The position numbers and the translations under genes were made by a program. Shown one piece after another: positions 27,517-36,996 of a DNA stretch of 64,000 bases. Source of the DNA: Dyadobacter sp. NIV53 (lineage in GTDB: Bacteria; Bacteroidota; Bacteroidia; Cytophagales; Spirosomataceae); the NCBI RefSeq assembly GCF_019711195.1, contig NZ_CP081299.1, positions 5,304,501-5,368,500 of the forward strand. Reading direction: 5' to 3'. Each line of letters opens with the position of its first letter. The first letter of the stretch is position 1. The notes below the pieces were generated by a model. The model did not search any database, was not told where the DNA came from, and saw only the letters and a program-made list of their open reading frames with translations.

Positions 27517-28662
27517 ATGAAGGCACTTTTGATATTACTTGCTGCATTAATGACAATAAAAGGCTTTGCCCAAACCGCTGAATTGTGCCAGGGCGCCTAT
27601 TTTACAGAAGCAGGGGGAAAAGCTTTCCTGGAAAAACATCCTGTAACCACAAAACTTGCCTGGGAAACCCGTGCAGCCCAAATCAGAAATCAGATTAAAA
27701 CGGGAATGGGTTTACAGATTTTACCTGCCAAACCGAATTCTGCTCCGATTATCAATGGTAAAAAGGTCATGGACGGTTACACCATTGAAAACGTAGCTTT
27801 CGAAAGTCTGCCTGGCTTTTATGTAACGGGAAACTTATACCGTCCGGTTAAAGAACAAAAATCTTACGCTGCTATATTAGCTCCGCACGGACATGGAGAA
27901 AATCCGCACGGGCGTTTTCGTGAACAAACCCAAAAGCGCTGTGCAACACTGGCACGTATGGGCGCTATCGTTTTTGTTCTGGACATGGTCGGACAAGGAG
28001 ATTCTAAACAATGTGAACATAAAATGCCGATGGCTTTGAAGTTGCAGACTATCAATGCAATACGGGCAATTGATTTTTTGTCAGCACTTCCCGGAGTTGA
28101 TCCGGAAAGAATTGCAGTTACAGGTGAATCCGGCGGAGGAACGCAAACGTTTTTACTAACCGCGCTGGACAATCGTATAAAGGTTTCGGTTCCTTGCGTG
28201 ATGGTTTCATCTCATTTTTTTGGAGGCTGTGTTTGTGAAAGCGGGTTGCCAATTCATAAAAACGGAGATTTTCAAACCAACAATGTAGAAATTGCAGCAC
28301 TTGCCGTACCAAGGCCCATGTTGTTGATTTCCGACGGAGACGACTGGACTAAAAATACGCCAAAAGTTGAATTTCCATATATTCAAAAGATTTATGGATT
28401 GTATGGAAAATCAGATCTGGTTCAAAATGTACATCTTGCTGATGAAAAACACGATTACGGGCCATCGAAGCGTAAAGCAATGTATGCTTTCATGGCCAAA
28501 TATCTTAATCTAAACTTAAAGGCAGTGACTGACAAAAACGGTGCAATTGATGAAAGCCCGGTGAAAGTGCTGGATCAGAAGGAATTGGAAGTATTTAATG
28601 CAGCTCATCCCCGTCCGGCAAATGCCGTAATGGGAGACAGCAATGTGCTTGGCCTGTTGTAA
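27517..28662 (+). CDS. secreted alpha/beta hydrolase
   Basis: 381 residues with a signal peptide (LLILLAALMTIKGFAQ) from the ATG at 27517. It has the alpha/beta hydrolase fold with nucleophile elbow GESGGG, an oxyanion region around APHGHGENPHGR, an acidic residue in LLISDGDDWTKNTP and the catalytic His in EKHDYGPSKR. It resembles acetyl-xylan-esterase-like hydrolases of Bacteroidota. The substrate is unknown; a carbohydrate ester is a fair guess given the window content. It precedes the GntP permease by 65 bases on the same strand. Confidence 0.82.
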   Translation: MKALLILLAALMTIKGFAQTAELCQGAYFTEAGGKAFLEKHPVTTKLAWETRAAQIRNQIKTGMGLQILPAKPNSAPIINGKKVMDGYTIENVAFESLPGFYVTGNLYRPVKEQKSYAAILAPHGHGENPHGRFREQTQKRCATLARMGAIVFVLDMVGQGDSKQCEHKMPMALKLQTINAIRAIDFLSALPGVDPERIAVTGESGGGTQTFLLTALDNRIKVSVPCVMVSSHFFGGCVCESGLPIHKNGDFQTNNVEIAALAVPRPMLLISDGDDWTKNTPKVEFPYIQKIYGLYGKSDLVQNVHLADEKHDYGPSKRKAMYAFMAKYLNLNLKAVTDKNGAIDESPVKVLDQKELEVFNAAHPRPANAVMGDSNVLGLL

Positions 28663-28727
28663 GAGACTTAATGAAATAACTATCTTGCAAATAATTACGG
28701 CCTTGTGATTTTCAAAGCAATTCAAGC

Positions 28728-30058
28728 ATGATCATTGTAGTTGTATTAATCTCTATACTTTTTATTGTTTTAAGTTCTACGGTTTTCAAAATGCACCCGC
28801 TGGTCGGTTTATTACTGGCTGCCCTGGGTGTTGGGATTTTTGCAGGATTACCCATTGACAAACTGGCCGAAACCATTGGAAAAGGTTTTGGAGAACTGAT
28901 GTCAAAAATTGGTCTGATGGTTATCCTGGGCTGTGTGATCGGAGCTATTCTGGATAAATCTGGTGCTGCAATCAAAGTGGCTGATGTCATTCTAAATTTG
29001 TTTGGAGAAAAACGGCCTGCTTTTGCCATGTCTGTTATAGGAGCAATTGTAGGTATTCCTGTATTCTGTGATTCCGGTTTTATCATTTTGCATAAATTAA
29101 ACCAGATTGTTGCCAAAAGGACAAATCTTCCATTAGCGACCGTTGCTCTTTCACTTTCAGGAGGTTTGTTTGCTACACATACGCTTGTTCCGCCAACTCC
29201 CGGTCCACTTTCTGCTGCCGGAAATCTGGGGATACCGGATTCTATAGGTTTGGTAATCCTGGTCGGCCTGATAGTTTCTATTCCCAGTTTATTTCTTTCT
29301 ACTTGGTTTGCAGCAAGATATGCCAAAGATGTGCCGATTGTTGATGAGGCCTCAGAACATCATGCAGTGTTGGAAGTAAGTAATTTACCCCCGGCATGGA
29401 AAGCATTTATGCCCATTTTACTTCCTATACTTTTAATAACCTTAGCCTCTTTTGCAAGTATTTTACATTTTCCTGCACCTTTAACAAAATGGCTAGGATT
29501 TTTAGGAAGCCCGCTGGTATCGTTTTTACTCGCGATCTTTTTCAGCTATTCCTTATTTCCGGAAAAAGCATCTGAAAAAATGATGTCCTGCTTTAAAAGC
29601 GGTATCGAACATTGCGGTACAACATTGGTTCTGGTAGGAGCAGGAGGCGCTTTTGGAGCTATATTAAAAGAAACACCGTTGAAAGAAATGGTCAGTGAGT
29701 GGCTAACCAGAAATGAAATGTCGGGTGGTTATTTGTTACTTATAGCTTTCCTGATCGCTTCTTTTTCAAAACCGCACAGGGATCAACAACCTCTGCCATG
29801 GTTTTGACAACAAGCATTCTGGCGCCACTTTTAACATCGCTGGGATTTATTACTCCGTTTCAGGTTACACTTGTTGTAATGGCTGTTGGCAGCGGTGCCA
29901 TGGTAGTATCACATACAAACGATGCCTGGTTTTGGGTTGTTTCACAATTTACAGGCATTACTGCTAAAGATACTTATCGCACGCATACCATACTTACCGG
30001 GTTGCAGGGAGTGGCGAGTTTCATAACCACACTGATCATTTACTGGCTTTTTGTTTAG
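28728..30058 (+). CDS. GntP-family gluconate/organic-acid permease, one frameshift
   Basis: Repaired length is about 443 residues, normal for GntP. Many membrane helices are seen, beginning IVVVLISILFIVLSSTVF. Family wording includes GKGFGELMSKIGLMVILG, PVFCDSGFIILH, HTLVPPTPGPLSAAGNLGI and, after the break, GSGAMVVSHTNDAWFWVV. The frame changes in a 5-T run at about 29762-29766; adding one T gives FFKTAQGSSTTAMVLTTS, the usual GntP wording. It imports gluconate or a related hydroxy-acid with protons. Its stop overlaps the convergent CotH gene by four bases. Confidence 0.88.
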
Positions 30059-32280
30059 TTTGATTGTGTTTTTAATAATTTTAGGGTTTGTATCTGATCG
30101 TTCATCAGTACTTTAAGGAAATACAATCCATCGGCTAGTCCATCAATATTTTGGCTTACCTCATTTTTTCCTGTTTTAAAATCAAACTCTTTATCCATTA
30201 TTTTCCTGCCAATTATATCATACATTTCCATAAAGCCATTCCCTGATTTATCAGAATGGAAATTAAGATTAAACCGGTTTTGAGCAGGTAATGGAGCAAC
30301 ATTCATTGCAATGTATGGATTGTATCTGATCGTAATAATATTGCTAAACATAAAGCTGTTATCAGAATCAATCATTTTAAGCCTGTAATAATTAGAGCCG
30401 GGTTCAGGTATTGAATCTGTAAAAGTGTATCTTCCTTCGGGAGAATCTCTTAAATAAATGTGTCCGATTTTAGCAAATGGACTATTTTTGGGATCGGAAG
30501 ATCTCTGGATATCAAAACCTTCTCCATTTTTTTCCTGATTTACATTCCAGCTTAATTCTACATTTTTGTTGTTTAAACTCGCTCGGAAACCAGAAGTATA
30601 GATAGGCAAAGCTGTGGGCTCCATGGCAGTAAATATCCATTGCTGCGTAACTCCTTCATAAATGTTGCTATAATTTTGAGCGATTTCTCCATTTTCATTA
30701 TCAGCTCCGTTGGTATCAGCAGCTTTACTGCTTCCTCGGTTTATAATTCCATAACGATTGTTTTCAGTATCTGTAATCCGCCATTGCTGGTTCAGATTAT
30801 TACCTTGCGCTTCATTTAAAAATAACTGTCCATTTTCAATAAGTGCTTCCAGTACTTTATGAGCTGAACGGTTTTTTATTGTGAAAAACCCATTATTCAG
30901 ATTTATAATTTCCCATTGCTGAGTGTTATCGCCCGTAAATGTTTTTTGAATAACCGCTACTTTGTCATTCGAAATATCACCTGTTGACATTACTTTTCGA
31001 CTGAAACGGTTTTCTATTTGATAATACGCTTTGGTATCAATGCCATTCAGCTCACGATCAAGCCAATTCAGGTGCTCCTCAATATATGTTGAAAGAAAAT
31101 TAGTTTCGTTCTGATAAGTGTGTCGTACTTCCAATTCAAGCCAAATGATTTCATCAAGAATATTCCATCTCTTGAAATTAAGATCCTGGGATTGATTGAT
31201 TTCTGTAATTAAACTATTCGTTATAATATTAAGATGTGATTTAATGCCCTGGTCTTTTAATTCATTCCAGCGTTGCTTTACAGCAAGGTTAAACTGGTCA
31301 TCCTGTAAAAGTCTTTTAATCCATAGAAGATTATAACTTCCAACATCAGACATCCTACGGTTCGTTGTCGATCCGGGCCTGTTGTCATTATTAAAAGCAA
31401 TATCAAAATCCCATAATGGCCCAAAGTAAAGTTTGTCTTCATTTGCTTTCTTAAACATATATGTGCTCCAGAATGAATCGGTATTTCCGGTGATTTCACA
31501 TGCCACATACCAGTTGACCAGAGAAGTGAAATCTACCCTGGACTTATAACCGTTCTGAGAATCCCGGAAATTTGCTGAAAACAAAAGGTTTTCAAATTCC
31601 TGAATGTAATTTATTACAGTAGTACTCTGAGCGGGAGTGATCTCGTCATCCTTTGGATCTTTAATAGTAAATTTCATTCCTCTTGTTGTTGTAAACCAGG
31701 ATGTCTCATTTTCGTTGCTGGCAAATCCGTCAGCTTCTACAAAAAAGCCTTCGGATGATTCTGTATTTGAGCCACCTGTAAGTTTAACCCGGTCACTTCC
31801 CGTTTCAACCTGATCAGTTAAAAGGTAATTTCCAATGAAATCGTCGTTCAGATAAACATCTACAAAACGATACGAACACGTAAATGGCATTCCGATAAAT
31901 TTACTTACTTCAAAAGCTAATGCATTTCTCAGTAGTGTTTTATCGGCATGGTTGGCAAGGAGAACCCAGTTTTTGGCATTTGCCGGCATGCCAAGAAAGT
32001 TGATTTTATTGGGAAACTTAATGCGGTATGGCTTTTTGTTAAAGCTCCATGTTGAATTTCCACGGCCCCTGATCTCAACCGGGCCATTATATACACCCGC
32101 AGTTCCATCAGCAGCATTCATTGTTAAAGTGCCGCTTCTCCATTCAGATTTACTATCCACAGGAAGAGTTGTCGTAATGCGCAGGGTAGGGAGATTTGTT
32201 AATTGTTGCGCATGAATTTTGACGGTTAGCAACAGGATAACACAAAGTGCTGCCACAAAAGTTGTGTATAGTTTTGTCAT
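30055..32280 (-). CDS. CotH-kinase domain surface protein with lectin module and T9SS sorting tail
   Basis: 741 residues. A signal peptide (FVAALCVILLLTVKIHAQ) is followed by a CotH domain (about 25-400: VEIRGRGNSTWSFNKKPYRI, NWVLLANHADKTLLRN, GNYLLTDQVE, GPLWDFDIAFNND). A ricin-type beta-trefoil (about 430-555) shows three QxW repeats as QQWEI, QQWRI and QQWIF. An Fn3-like stretch (NVELSWNVNQEKNGEGFDIQ) and a C-terminal type IX sorting domain (MYDIIGRKIM, DGLYFLKV) end it. CotH proteins are atypical protein kinases of spore coats; in Bacteroidota they are exported and their targets are unknown. The lectin module suggests carbohydrate binding. Confidence 0.9.
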   Translation of the reverse strand: MTKLYTTFVAALCVILLLTVKIHAQQLTNLPTLRITTTLPVDSKSEWRSGTLTMNAADGTAGVYNGPVEIRGRGNSTWSFNKKPYRIKFPNKINFLGMPANAKNWVLLANHADKTLLRNALAFEVSKFIGMPFTCSYRFVDVYLNDDFIGNYLLTDQVETGSDRVKLTGGSNTESSEGFFVEADGFASNENETSWFTTTRGMKFTIKDPKDDEITPAQSTTVINYIQEFENLLFSANFRDSQNGYKSRVDFTSLVNWYVACEITGNTDSFWSTYMFKKANEDKLYFGPLWDFDIAFNNDNRPGSTTNRRMSDVGSYNLLWIKRLLQDDQFNLAVKQRWNELKDQGIKSHLNIITNSLITEINQSQDLNFKRWNILDEIIWLELEVRHTYQNETNFLSTYIEEHLNWLDRELNGIDTKAYYQIENRFSRKVMSTGDISNDKVAVIQKTFTGDNTQQWEIINLNNGFFTIKNRSAHKVLEALIENGQLFLNEAQGNNLNQQWRITDTENNRYGIINRGSSKAADTNGADNENGEIAQNYSNIYEGVTQQWIFTAMEPTALPIYTSGFRASLNNKNVELSWNVNQEKNGEGFDIQRSSDPKNSPFAKIGHIYLRDSPEGRYTFTDSIPEPGSNYYRLKMIDSDNSFMFSNIITIRYNPYIAMNVAPLPAQNRFNLNFHSDKSGNGFMEMYDIIGRKIMDKEFDFKTGKNEVSQNIDGLADGLYFLKVLMNDQIQTLKLLKTQSN

Positions 32281-32525
32281 GATTAAGAAAACGTTGAGTA
32301 GAGTTGGGTTTTATAAGATCCTGATGTAAAAACTTAACAATCAGAGCTGCAATAATGCACTGACCAATTGAATTTTAACGTTCAGTGACCTGAATAAAAT
32401 AACTGATTTCGCTAAGTTATAGAAAAATCAGTGTTATAATAGTCATTGTAAAATTATTGATTACAATGATATTTTCCTGTAAAACTATATCCGATATACG
32501 GTTAGAAAAAGTGTCAGGTTTGAAT

Positions 32526-32560
32526 AAAAAAAGGACGACCTGTGAAGATCGTCCTCTTTA
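32526..32560 (-). terminator. intrinsic terminator of sucC
   Basis: On the minus strand, AGGACGA and TCGTCCT pair around a ten-base loop and are followed by seven T. It lies about 20 bases after the sucC stop. The rest of 32281-32525 holds no gene I can see. Confidence 0.85.
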
Positions 32561-32580
32561 TAAATTTTTATACAATAGGC

Positions 32581-33804
32581 TTAAACGCCTAGTTCAGCCA
32601 AAACCTCAGAAACTTTTGTAGCTGCTTCTTTGAATTCAATAGCTGAATATACTTTAAGCCCTGATTCGTTAATGATACGTGCGCCTTCTTCAGCGTTGGT
32701 ACCTTGCAAACGAACAATGATCGGAACAGGAATTTCACCAATTGCTTTGTATGCTTCCACAACTCCGGCAGCCACGCGGTCGCAACGAACAATTCCACCA
32801 AAAATATTGATAAGAATTGCTTTTACATTCGGGTCTTTCAAGATAATACGGAAACCTGCTTCAACAGTAACTGCGTTTGCACCACCCCCAACATCCAGGA
32901 AGTTAGCAGGATCACCACCTGATAATTTAATGATATCCATCGTTGCCATTGCAAGACCGGCACCATTTACCATACAGCCAACGTTACCATCCAGTTTTAC
33001 GTAGTTCAGGTTGTTAGCGCCTGCTTCTACTTCCAGAGGATCTTCTTCGTTGGTATCACGCATATCGGCAAGATCCGGATGACGAAACAAAGCATTGTCG
33101 TCCAGATCAACTTTTGCATCTACGGCAAGAATTTTATTATCTGATGTTTTTAAAACCGGGTTGATTTCAAACATCGCTGCATCACTTTCAATATATGCTT
33201 TGTAAAGTGAGCCGATAAATTTCACCATTTCTTTAAAAGCATCTCCTTCAAGACCCAGGGCAAATGCAACTTTGCGTGCCTGGAATGGCTGTAATCCAAC
33301 TTTTGGATCAATCCATTCTTTCATGATCTTTTCCGGTGTATGCTCAGCAACTTCTTCAATGTCCATTCCACCTTCGGTGCTGGCCATTATTACGTTGCAA
33401 TTTTTGGCACGATCCAGCAATATGGACAAATAATATTCTTTAGGCTCACTATTGCCCGGATAGTAGACATCTTCTGCAATAAGGACTTTGTTCACACGCT
33501 TGCCTTCAGGGCCAGTCTGATGCGTAACAAGTACTTTACCCAGAATGTTTTTAGTTATCGTACGCACATCATCAACTGACTTGGCAAGAGCAACTCCACG
33601 CTGTTCTGTACCTACGATTCTGCCTTTACCCCGCCCACCAGCGTGAATCTGCGATTTAACCACATACCACTTGGTACCTGTCTGCTGGCTAAGTTCACGT
33701 GCAACTTCTACCGCCTTGTCCGGCGTGTCGGCTACGAGCCCTTCCTGAATACGAACGCCGTATTTTTTCAGGATGCTTTTGCCTTGATATTCGTGAATAT
33801 TCAT
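32581..33804 (-). CDS. sucC: succinyl-CoA ligase subunit beta
   Basis: 407-residue ATP-grasp subunit of the TCA-cycle enzyme that makes ATP or GTP from succinyl-CoA. It starts MNIHEYQGKSILKKYGV, carries the nucleotide-binding KSQIHAGGRGKGR, EINPVLKT, and in the C-terminal half NGAGLAMATMDIIKLSGG and GGIVRCDRVAAGVVEA. Length and all motifs are normal. The alpha subunit gene is not next to it; in Bacteroidota sucC and sucD are often apart. A terminator follows, so it is probably a single-gene transcript. Confidence 0.97.
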   Translation of the reverse strand: MNIHEYQGKSILKKYGVRIQEGLVADTPDKAVEVARELSQQTGTKWYVVKSQIHAGGRGKGRIVGTEQRGVALAKSVDDVRTITKNILGKVLVTHQTGPEGKRVNKVLIAEDVYYPGNSEPKEYYLSILLDRAKNCNVIMASTEGGMDIEEVAEHTPEKIMKEWIDPKVGLQPFQARKVAFALGLEGDAFKEMVKFIGSLYKAYIESDAAMFEINPVLKTSDNKILAVDAKVDLDDNALFRHPDLADMRDTNEEDPLEVEAGANNLNYVKLDGNVGCMVNGAGLAMATMDIIKLSGGDPANFLDVGGGANAVTVEAGFRIILKDPNVKAILINIFGGIVRCDRVAAGVVEAYKAIGEIPVPIIVRLQGTNAEEGARIINESGLKVYSAIEFKEAATKVSEVLAELGV

Positions 33805-33892
33805 GAGTATTAAAGTAAATTGGTATTTTCACGGCAAATTAAGGAATTAATCAAAACGGGCATTGACTTTAGCCCAATTATCTTTTCAGAAA

Positions 33893-34552
33893 ATGAATTT
33901 ACTTCAGGCAAAAGGAATAAAGCGTACTTACGGTTCATTACAAGTTCTGAAAGGAATTGACTTAGAAGTAAAAAAAGGAGAGGTTGTTGCGATTGTCGGG
34001 CCTTCGGGAGCAGGTAAAAGTACTTTTCTTCATATTCTGGGAACACTCGACCGGCCAGAGGAAGGCCAGGTATTTATTGAAAACATCAATGTATTTACTC
34101 AAAAGGATAAAGATCTGGCTAAATTCAGAAATGAAAAAATCGGGTTTATATTCCAGTTCCATAATTTACTGGCAGAATTTACCGCATTAGAAAATGCCTG
34201 TATGCCCGGATATATTGGAGGAATGAACGAAAAAGATATACTTAGCAGAGGAAAAGAACTTTTGGATTTGCTTGGATTATCACATCGTTTTGATCATCTT
34301 CCATCTCAGCTTTCAGGTGGTGAACAGCAACGGGTTGCAGTAGCCCGTGCATTATTGAACAAGCCGGCTATTGTTCTGGCAGACGAACCGAGTGGTAATC
34401 TGGATTCGCATAATGCATTGGATCTGCATCAGCTTTTTTTCAAGCTTAGAGATGAATTCGGACAAACTTTTGTAATTGTAACACATAACGAAGAACTCGC
34501 AGAAATGGCTGACAGGCGCCTTGTTATGCAGGATGGACTTATGTTACCATAG
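33893..34552 (+). CDS. lolD: ABC transporter ATPase, LolD-like
   Basis: 219 residues with all ABC motifs: Walker A GPSGAGKST, Q-loop FIFQFHNLL, signature LSGGEQQRVAVARAL, Walker B IVLADEPSGNLD and H-loop VTHN. The length and the FHNLLAEFTALENACMP wording fit LolD, the ATPase that powers release of lipoproteins from the inner membrane. The membrane partners (LolC/E) are not in the window. The ATG at 33893 was chosen because the domain starts immediately after it. It is divergent from sucC. Confidence 0.88.
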   Translation: MNLLQAKGIKRTYGSLQVLKGIDLEVKKGEVVAIVGPSGAGKSTFLHILGTLDRPEEGQVFIENINVFTQKDKDLAKFRNEKIGFIFQFHNLLAEFTALENACMPGYIGGMNEKDILSRGKELLDLLGLSHRFDHLPSQLSGGEQQRVAVARALLNKPAIVLADEPSGNLDSHNALDLHQLFFKLRDEFGQTFVIVTHNEELAEMADRRLVMQDGLMLP

Positions 34553-34660
34553 AGATAAAAAAGTAAAATAATTTTTTTTAATTTTTTTCTAATTAAATGT
34601 GACCAACGTTTTAATGCTCCGTCACAAGAGCGAAGTTTTTCATAACGTTGAGTAAAGTGA

Positions 34661-34697
34661 ATAGCCGCCTGGATTTTCCGGGCGGCTATTTTTTGTT
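34661..34697 (+). terminator. intrinsic terminator of lolD
   Basis: ATAGCCGCC and GGGCGGCTAT form a GC-rich stem followed by TTTTTT. Confidence 0.85.
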
Positions 34698-34748
34698 AAT
34701 AACATATAAATTAATGCTGATAACAGGATTTCAGGTATTGATTAAATG

Positions 34749-34786
34749 CAAAAACAGCCATCCCAAATCCGGGACGGCTGTTTTTA
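34749..34786. terminator. bidirectional terminator, mainly for groL
   Basis: AAAAACAGCCATCCC and GGGACGGCTGTTTTT pair with one wobble. The A and T runs allow it to work for groL on the minus strand and as back-up for lolD. Confidence 0.85.
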
Positions 34787-34818
34787 TATATACATCTAAA
34801 AGATAGATGAGGGATGAA

Positions 34819-36449
34819 TTACATCATTCCGCCCATTCCACCACCGTGGTTATGACCACCGCCAGCAGCGCTTTCTTCTGGTTCGTCAGCAATTACACAT
34901 TCAGTTGTCAACAACAAGCCTGCAATAGAAGCTGCGTTTTCAAGTGCCAAACGTGAAACTTTCTTAGGATCGATGATACCAGCTTCAATCAAATCAACGT
35001 AAACGTTGTCTTTTGCATTGTAACCATAAGAACCTGATCCTTCTTTTACTTTCTGAACTACAACCGAAGGTTCCTGACCGGAGTTAGAAACGATTGTTCT
35101 CAAAGGAGCTTCCAAAGCAACACGGATGATATTGATACCAGTTGTTTCGTCTTCGTTGTTTCCAACCAAGCCTTCAAGAGCAGCAGCAGCACGGATATAA
35201 GCAACACCACCACCAGCTACGATACCTTCTTCAACAGCAGCACGGGTTGCGTGCAATGCATCGTCAACACGGTCTTTTTCTCTTTCATTTCAACCTCAGT
35301 AGCTGCACCAATATAAAGGATAGCAACACCACCTGACAATTTAGCCAGACGTTCCTGAAGTTTTTCACGATCGTAATCCGAAGTTGTATTTTCGATCTGT
35401 GCTTTGATTTGGTTTACACGTCCCTGGATATCGTCAGAATTTCCAGCTCCGTTTACCAACGTAGTATTGTCTTTATCGATAATTGCTTTTTCGCAAGTAC
35501 CAAGATAATCCAAAGTAACGTTTTCAAGTTTGAATCCGCGTTCTTCGCTGATAACTGTTCCGCCAGTAATTACAGCGATGTCTTCAAGCATAGCTTTACG
35601 ACGATCTCCAAAACCAGGAGCTTTAACAGCAGCAACTTTCAAAGCGCCACGGATTTTATTAACTACCAATGTAGCCAAAGCTTCTCCGTCAACATCTTCT
35701 GCCAAAATAAGCAAAGGACGGCCAGTTTGAGCAACTGCTTCAAGAACTGGAAGAAGTTCTTTCATTGAAGAAACTTTTTTCTCAGAAATAAGGATATATG
35801 GACGCTCAAGATCAGCTTCCATTTTCTCAGTATTTGTTACGAAATAAGGAGAAAGGTATCCACGGTCAAACTGCATACCTTCCACAGTTTTAACTTCTGT
35901 TTCAGTACCACGAGCTTCTTCAACAGTGATTACGCCCTCTTTACCTACTTTGTCCATCGCTTCAGCAATCATGTTACCGATTTCTTCGTCATAATTGGCG
36001 GAGATAGTAGCAACCTGAGCGATTTCTTTTGAAGTAAGAATGTTTTTCTTTTGTGCTTCAAGATCTTTAACAACCACTGAAACCGCTTTTTCGATACCGC
36101 GTTTCAAATCCATTGGATTTGCACCGGCAGCTACGTTTTTAACACCGATTGAATAGATCGCTTGTGCAAGTACAGTTGCAGTAGTAGTACCATCACCAGC
36201 AGAATCAGCAGTTTTGGAAGCTACTTCTTTCACCAATTGAGCACCCATATTTTCGATAGGATCTTTCAGATCGATTTCTTTAGCAACCGTTACACCATCT
36301 TTCGTGATGCTTGGAGAACCGAATTTTTTATCGATTACCACGTTACGTCCACGAGGTCCCAATGTAACTTTAACGGCGTCAGCCAATGTATCTACACCCT
36401 TTTTTATCTTATCGCGGGCTTCGGTATTAAAAAATATTTTCTTAGACAT
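34819..36449 (-). CDS. groL: chaperonin GroEL, one frameshift
   Basis: 60-kDa chaperonin that folds proteins in an ATP-driven double ring. Repaired length is 543 residues, standard for the family. It starts MSKKIFFNTEARDKIKKGV, carries the ATP-site GDGTTTATVLAQAI and ends in the Gly/Met-rich tail GGGMGGMM. The frame breaks in a 5-A run (coding strand) at about 35275-35279; one more A joins VEMKEKK to DRVDDALHATRAAVEEG exactly as in other GroELs. GroEL is essential, so this is almost surely a sequencing error. It follows groES by 52 bases in the usual operon and ends at a terminator. Confidence 0.95.
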
Positions 36450-36501
36450 ACGAATTAGTAATTTGAATTAACTTTTATTTCAATTATTTAATGTCAGTCA
36501 A

Positions 36502-36799
36502 TTAACCAATTATGGCATAAATGTCTGACTCACGCATAATAAGGACATCTTTTCCTTCATATGCCAGTTCTGTACCAGAGTACTTGCCGTATAATACGGT
36601 GTCACCTGCTTTCACGGTCATCGGCTCATCTTTTTTACCTGGGCCTACTGCAACTACTAGTACCGCGTTGAGGTTTTTCTTTTGCAGTATCAGGAATAAT
36701 GATACCAAATGCTGTTTTTTCTTCGGCTGGGGCTGGTTCTACAAGAACACGATCAGCCAGAGGTTGTACGTTCACTTGTATTTCTGCTAAAGTTGACAT
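36502..36799 (-). CDS. groES: co-chaperonin GroES, one frameshift
   Basis: Seven-subunit lid of GroEL. Repaired length is 98 residues. The ATG at 36799 gives MSTLAEIQVNVQPLADRVLV, followed by the mobile loop region EEKTAFGIIIPDTAKEKPQRG, whose central part is TAFGIIIPDTA. An extra base at about 36656-36662 (coding strand GGTACTAGTAGTTGC) throws the frame. Removing one base gives GTVVAVGPGKKDEP, and the rest (DTVLYGKYSGTE, VLIMRESDIYAII) is normal. It is the first gene of groES-groL. A near-consensus sigma-54 promoter lies upstream. Confidence 0.94.
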
Positions 36800-36857
36800 A
36801 GATATTAAACGTTTTATTTTTGAATTGTCAGTAATTTGATTTGACTCCTCTTTGCTT

Positions 36858-36873
36858 AGCACAATCTGTGCCA
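36858..36873 (-). promoter_or_regulatory. candidate sigma-54 (-24/-12) promoter of groES-groL
   Basis: Minus-strand TGGCACAGATTGTGCT. It has the invariant GG and GC separated by exactly ten bases and matches the consensus TGGCACR-N4-TTGCW at all fixed positions but one. The expected transcription start would leave a leader of about 45-50 bases before groES. No TAnnTTTG-type element was seen in the same region. rpoN is in this window, and a receiver-less sigma-54 activator lies in the same gene cluster at 39601. Confidence 0.6.
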
Positions 36874-36882
36874 GTAGCATTC

Positions 36883-36901
36883 GTCTGACATTTTTTCAGA
36901 C
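36883..36901. promoter_or_regulatory. dyad upstream of the groES promoter
   Basis: GTCTGA-CATTTTT-TCAGAC, a perfect six-base inverted repeat starting ten bases upstream of the -24 element. It could be an activator or repressor site, though it is closer to the promoter than usual enhancer sites. Confidence 0.35.
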
Positions 36902-36996
36902 ACAATGTGACAATTTTGTATCTTGCCCGGCTTACATATAACTTTTATACTATTCTAACTGTCAATGAGGGTAAATATTTTGGTTTGTGATTTCAA

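Noticed and set aside
34819..36799. groES and groL as pseudogenes
   Set aside because: Both become full-length by a one-base change, they are essential, and no second copy is visible here. Sequencing error is the simpler reading.
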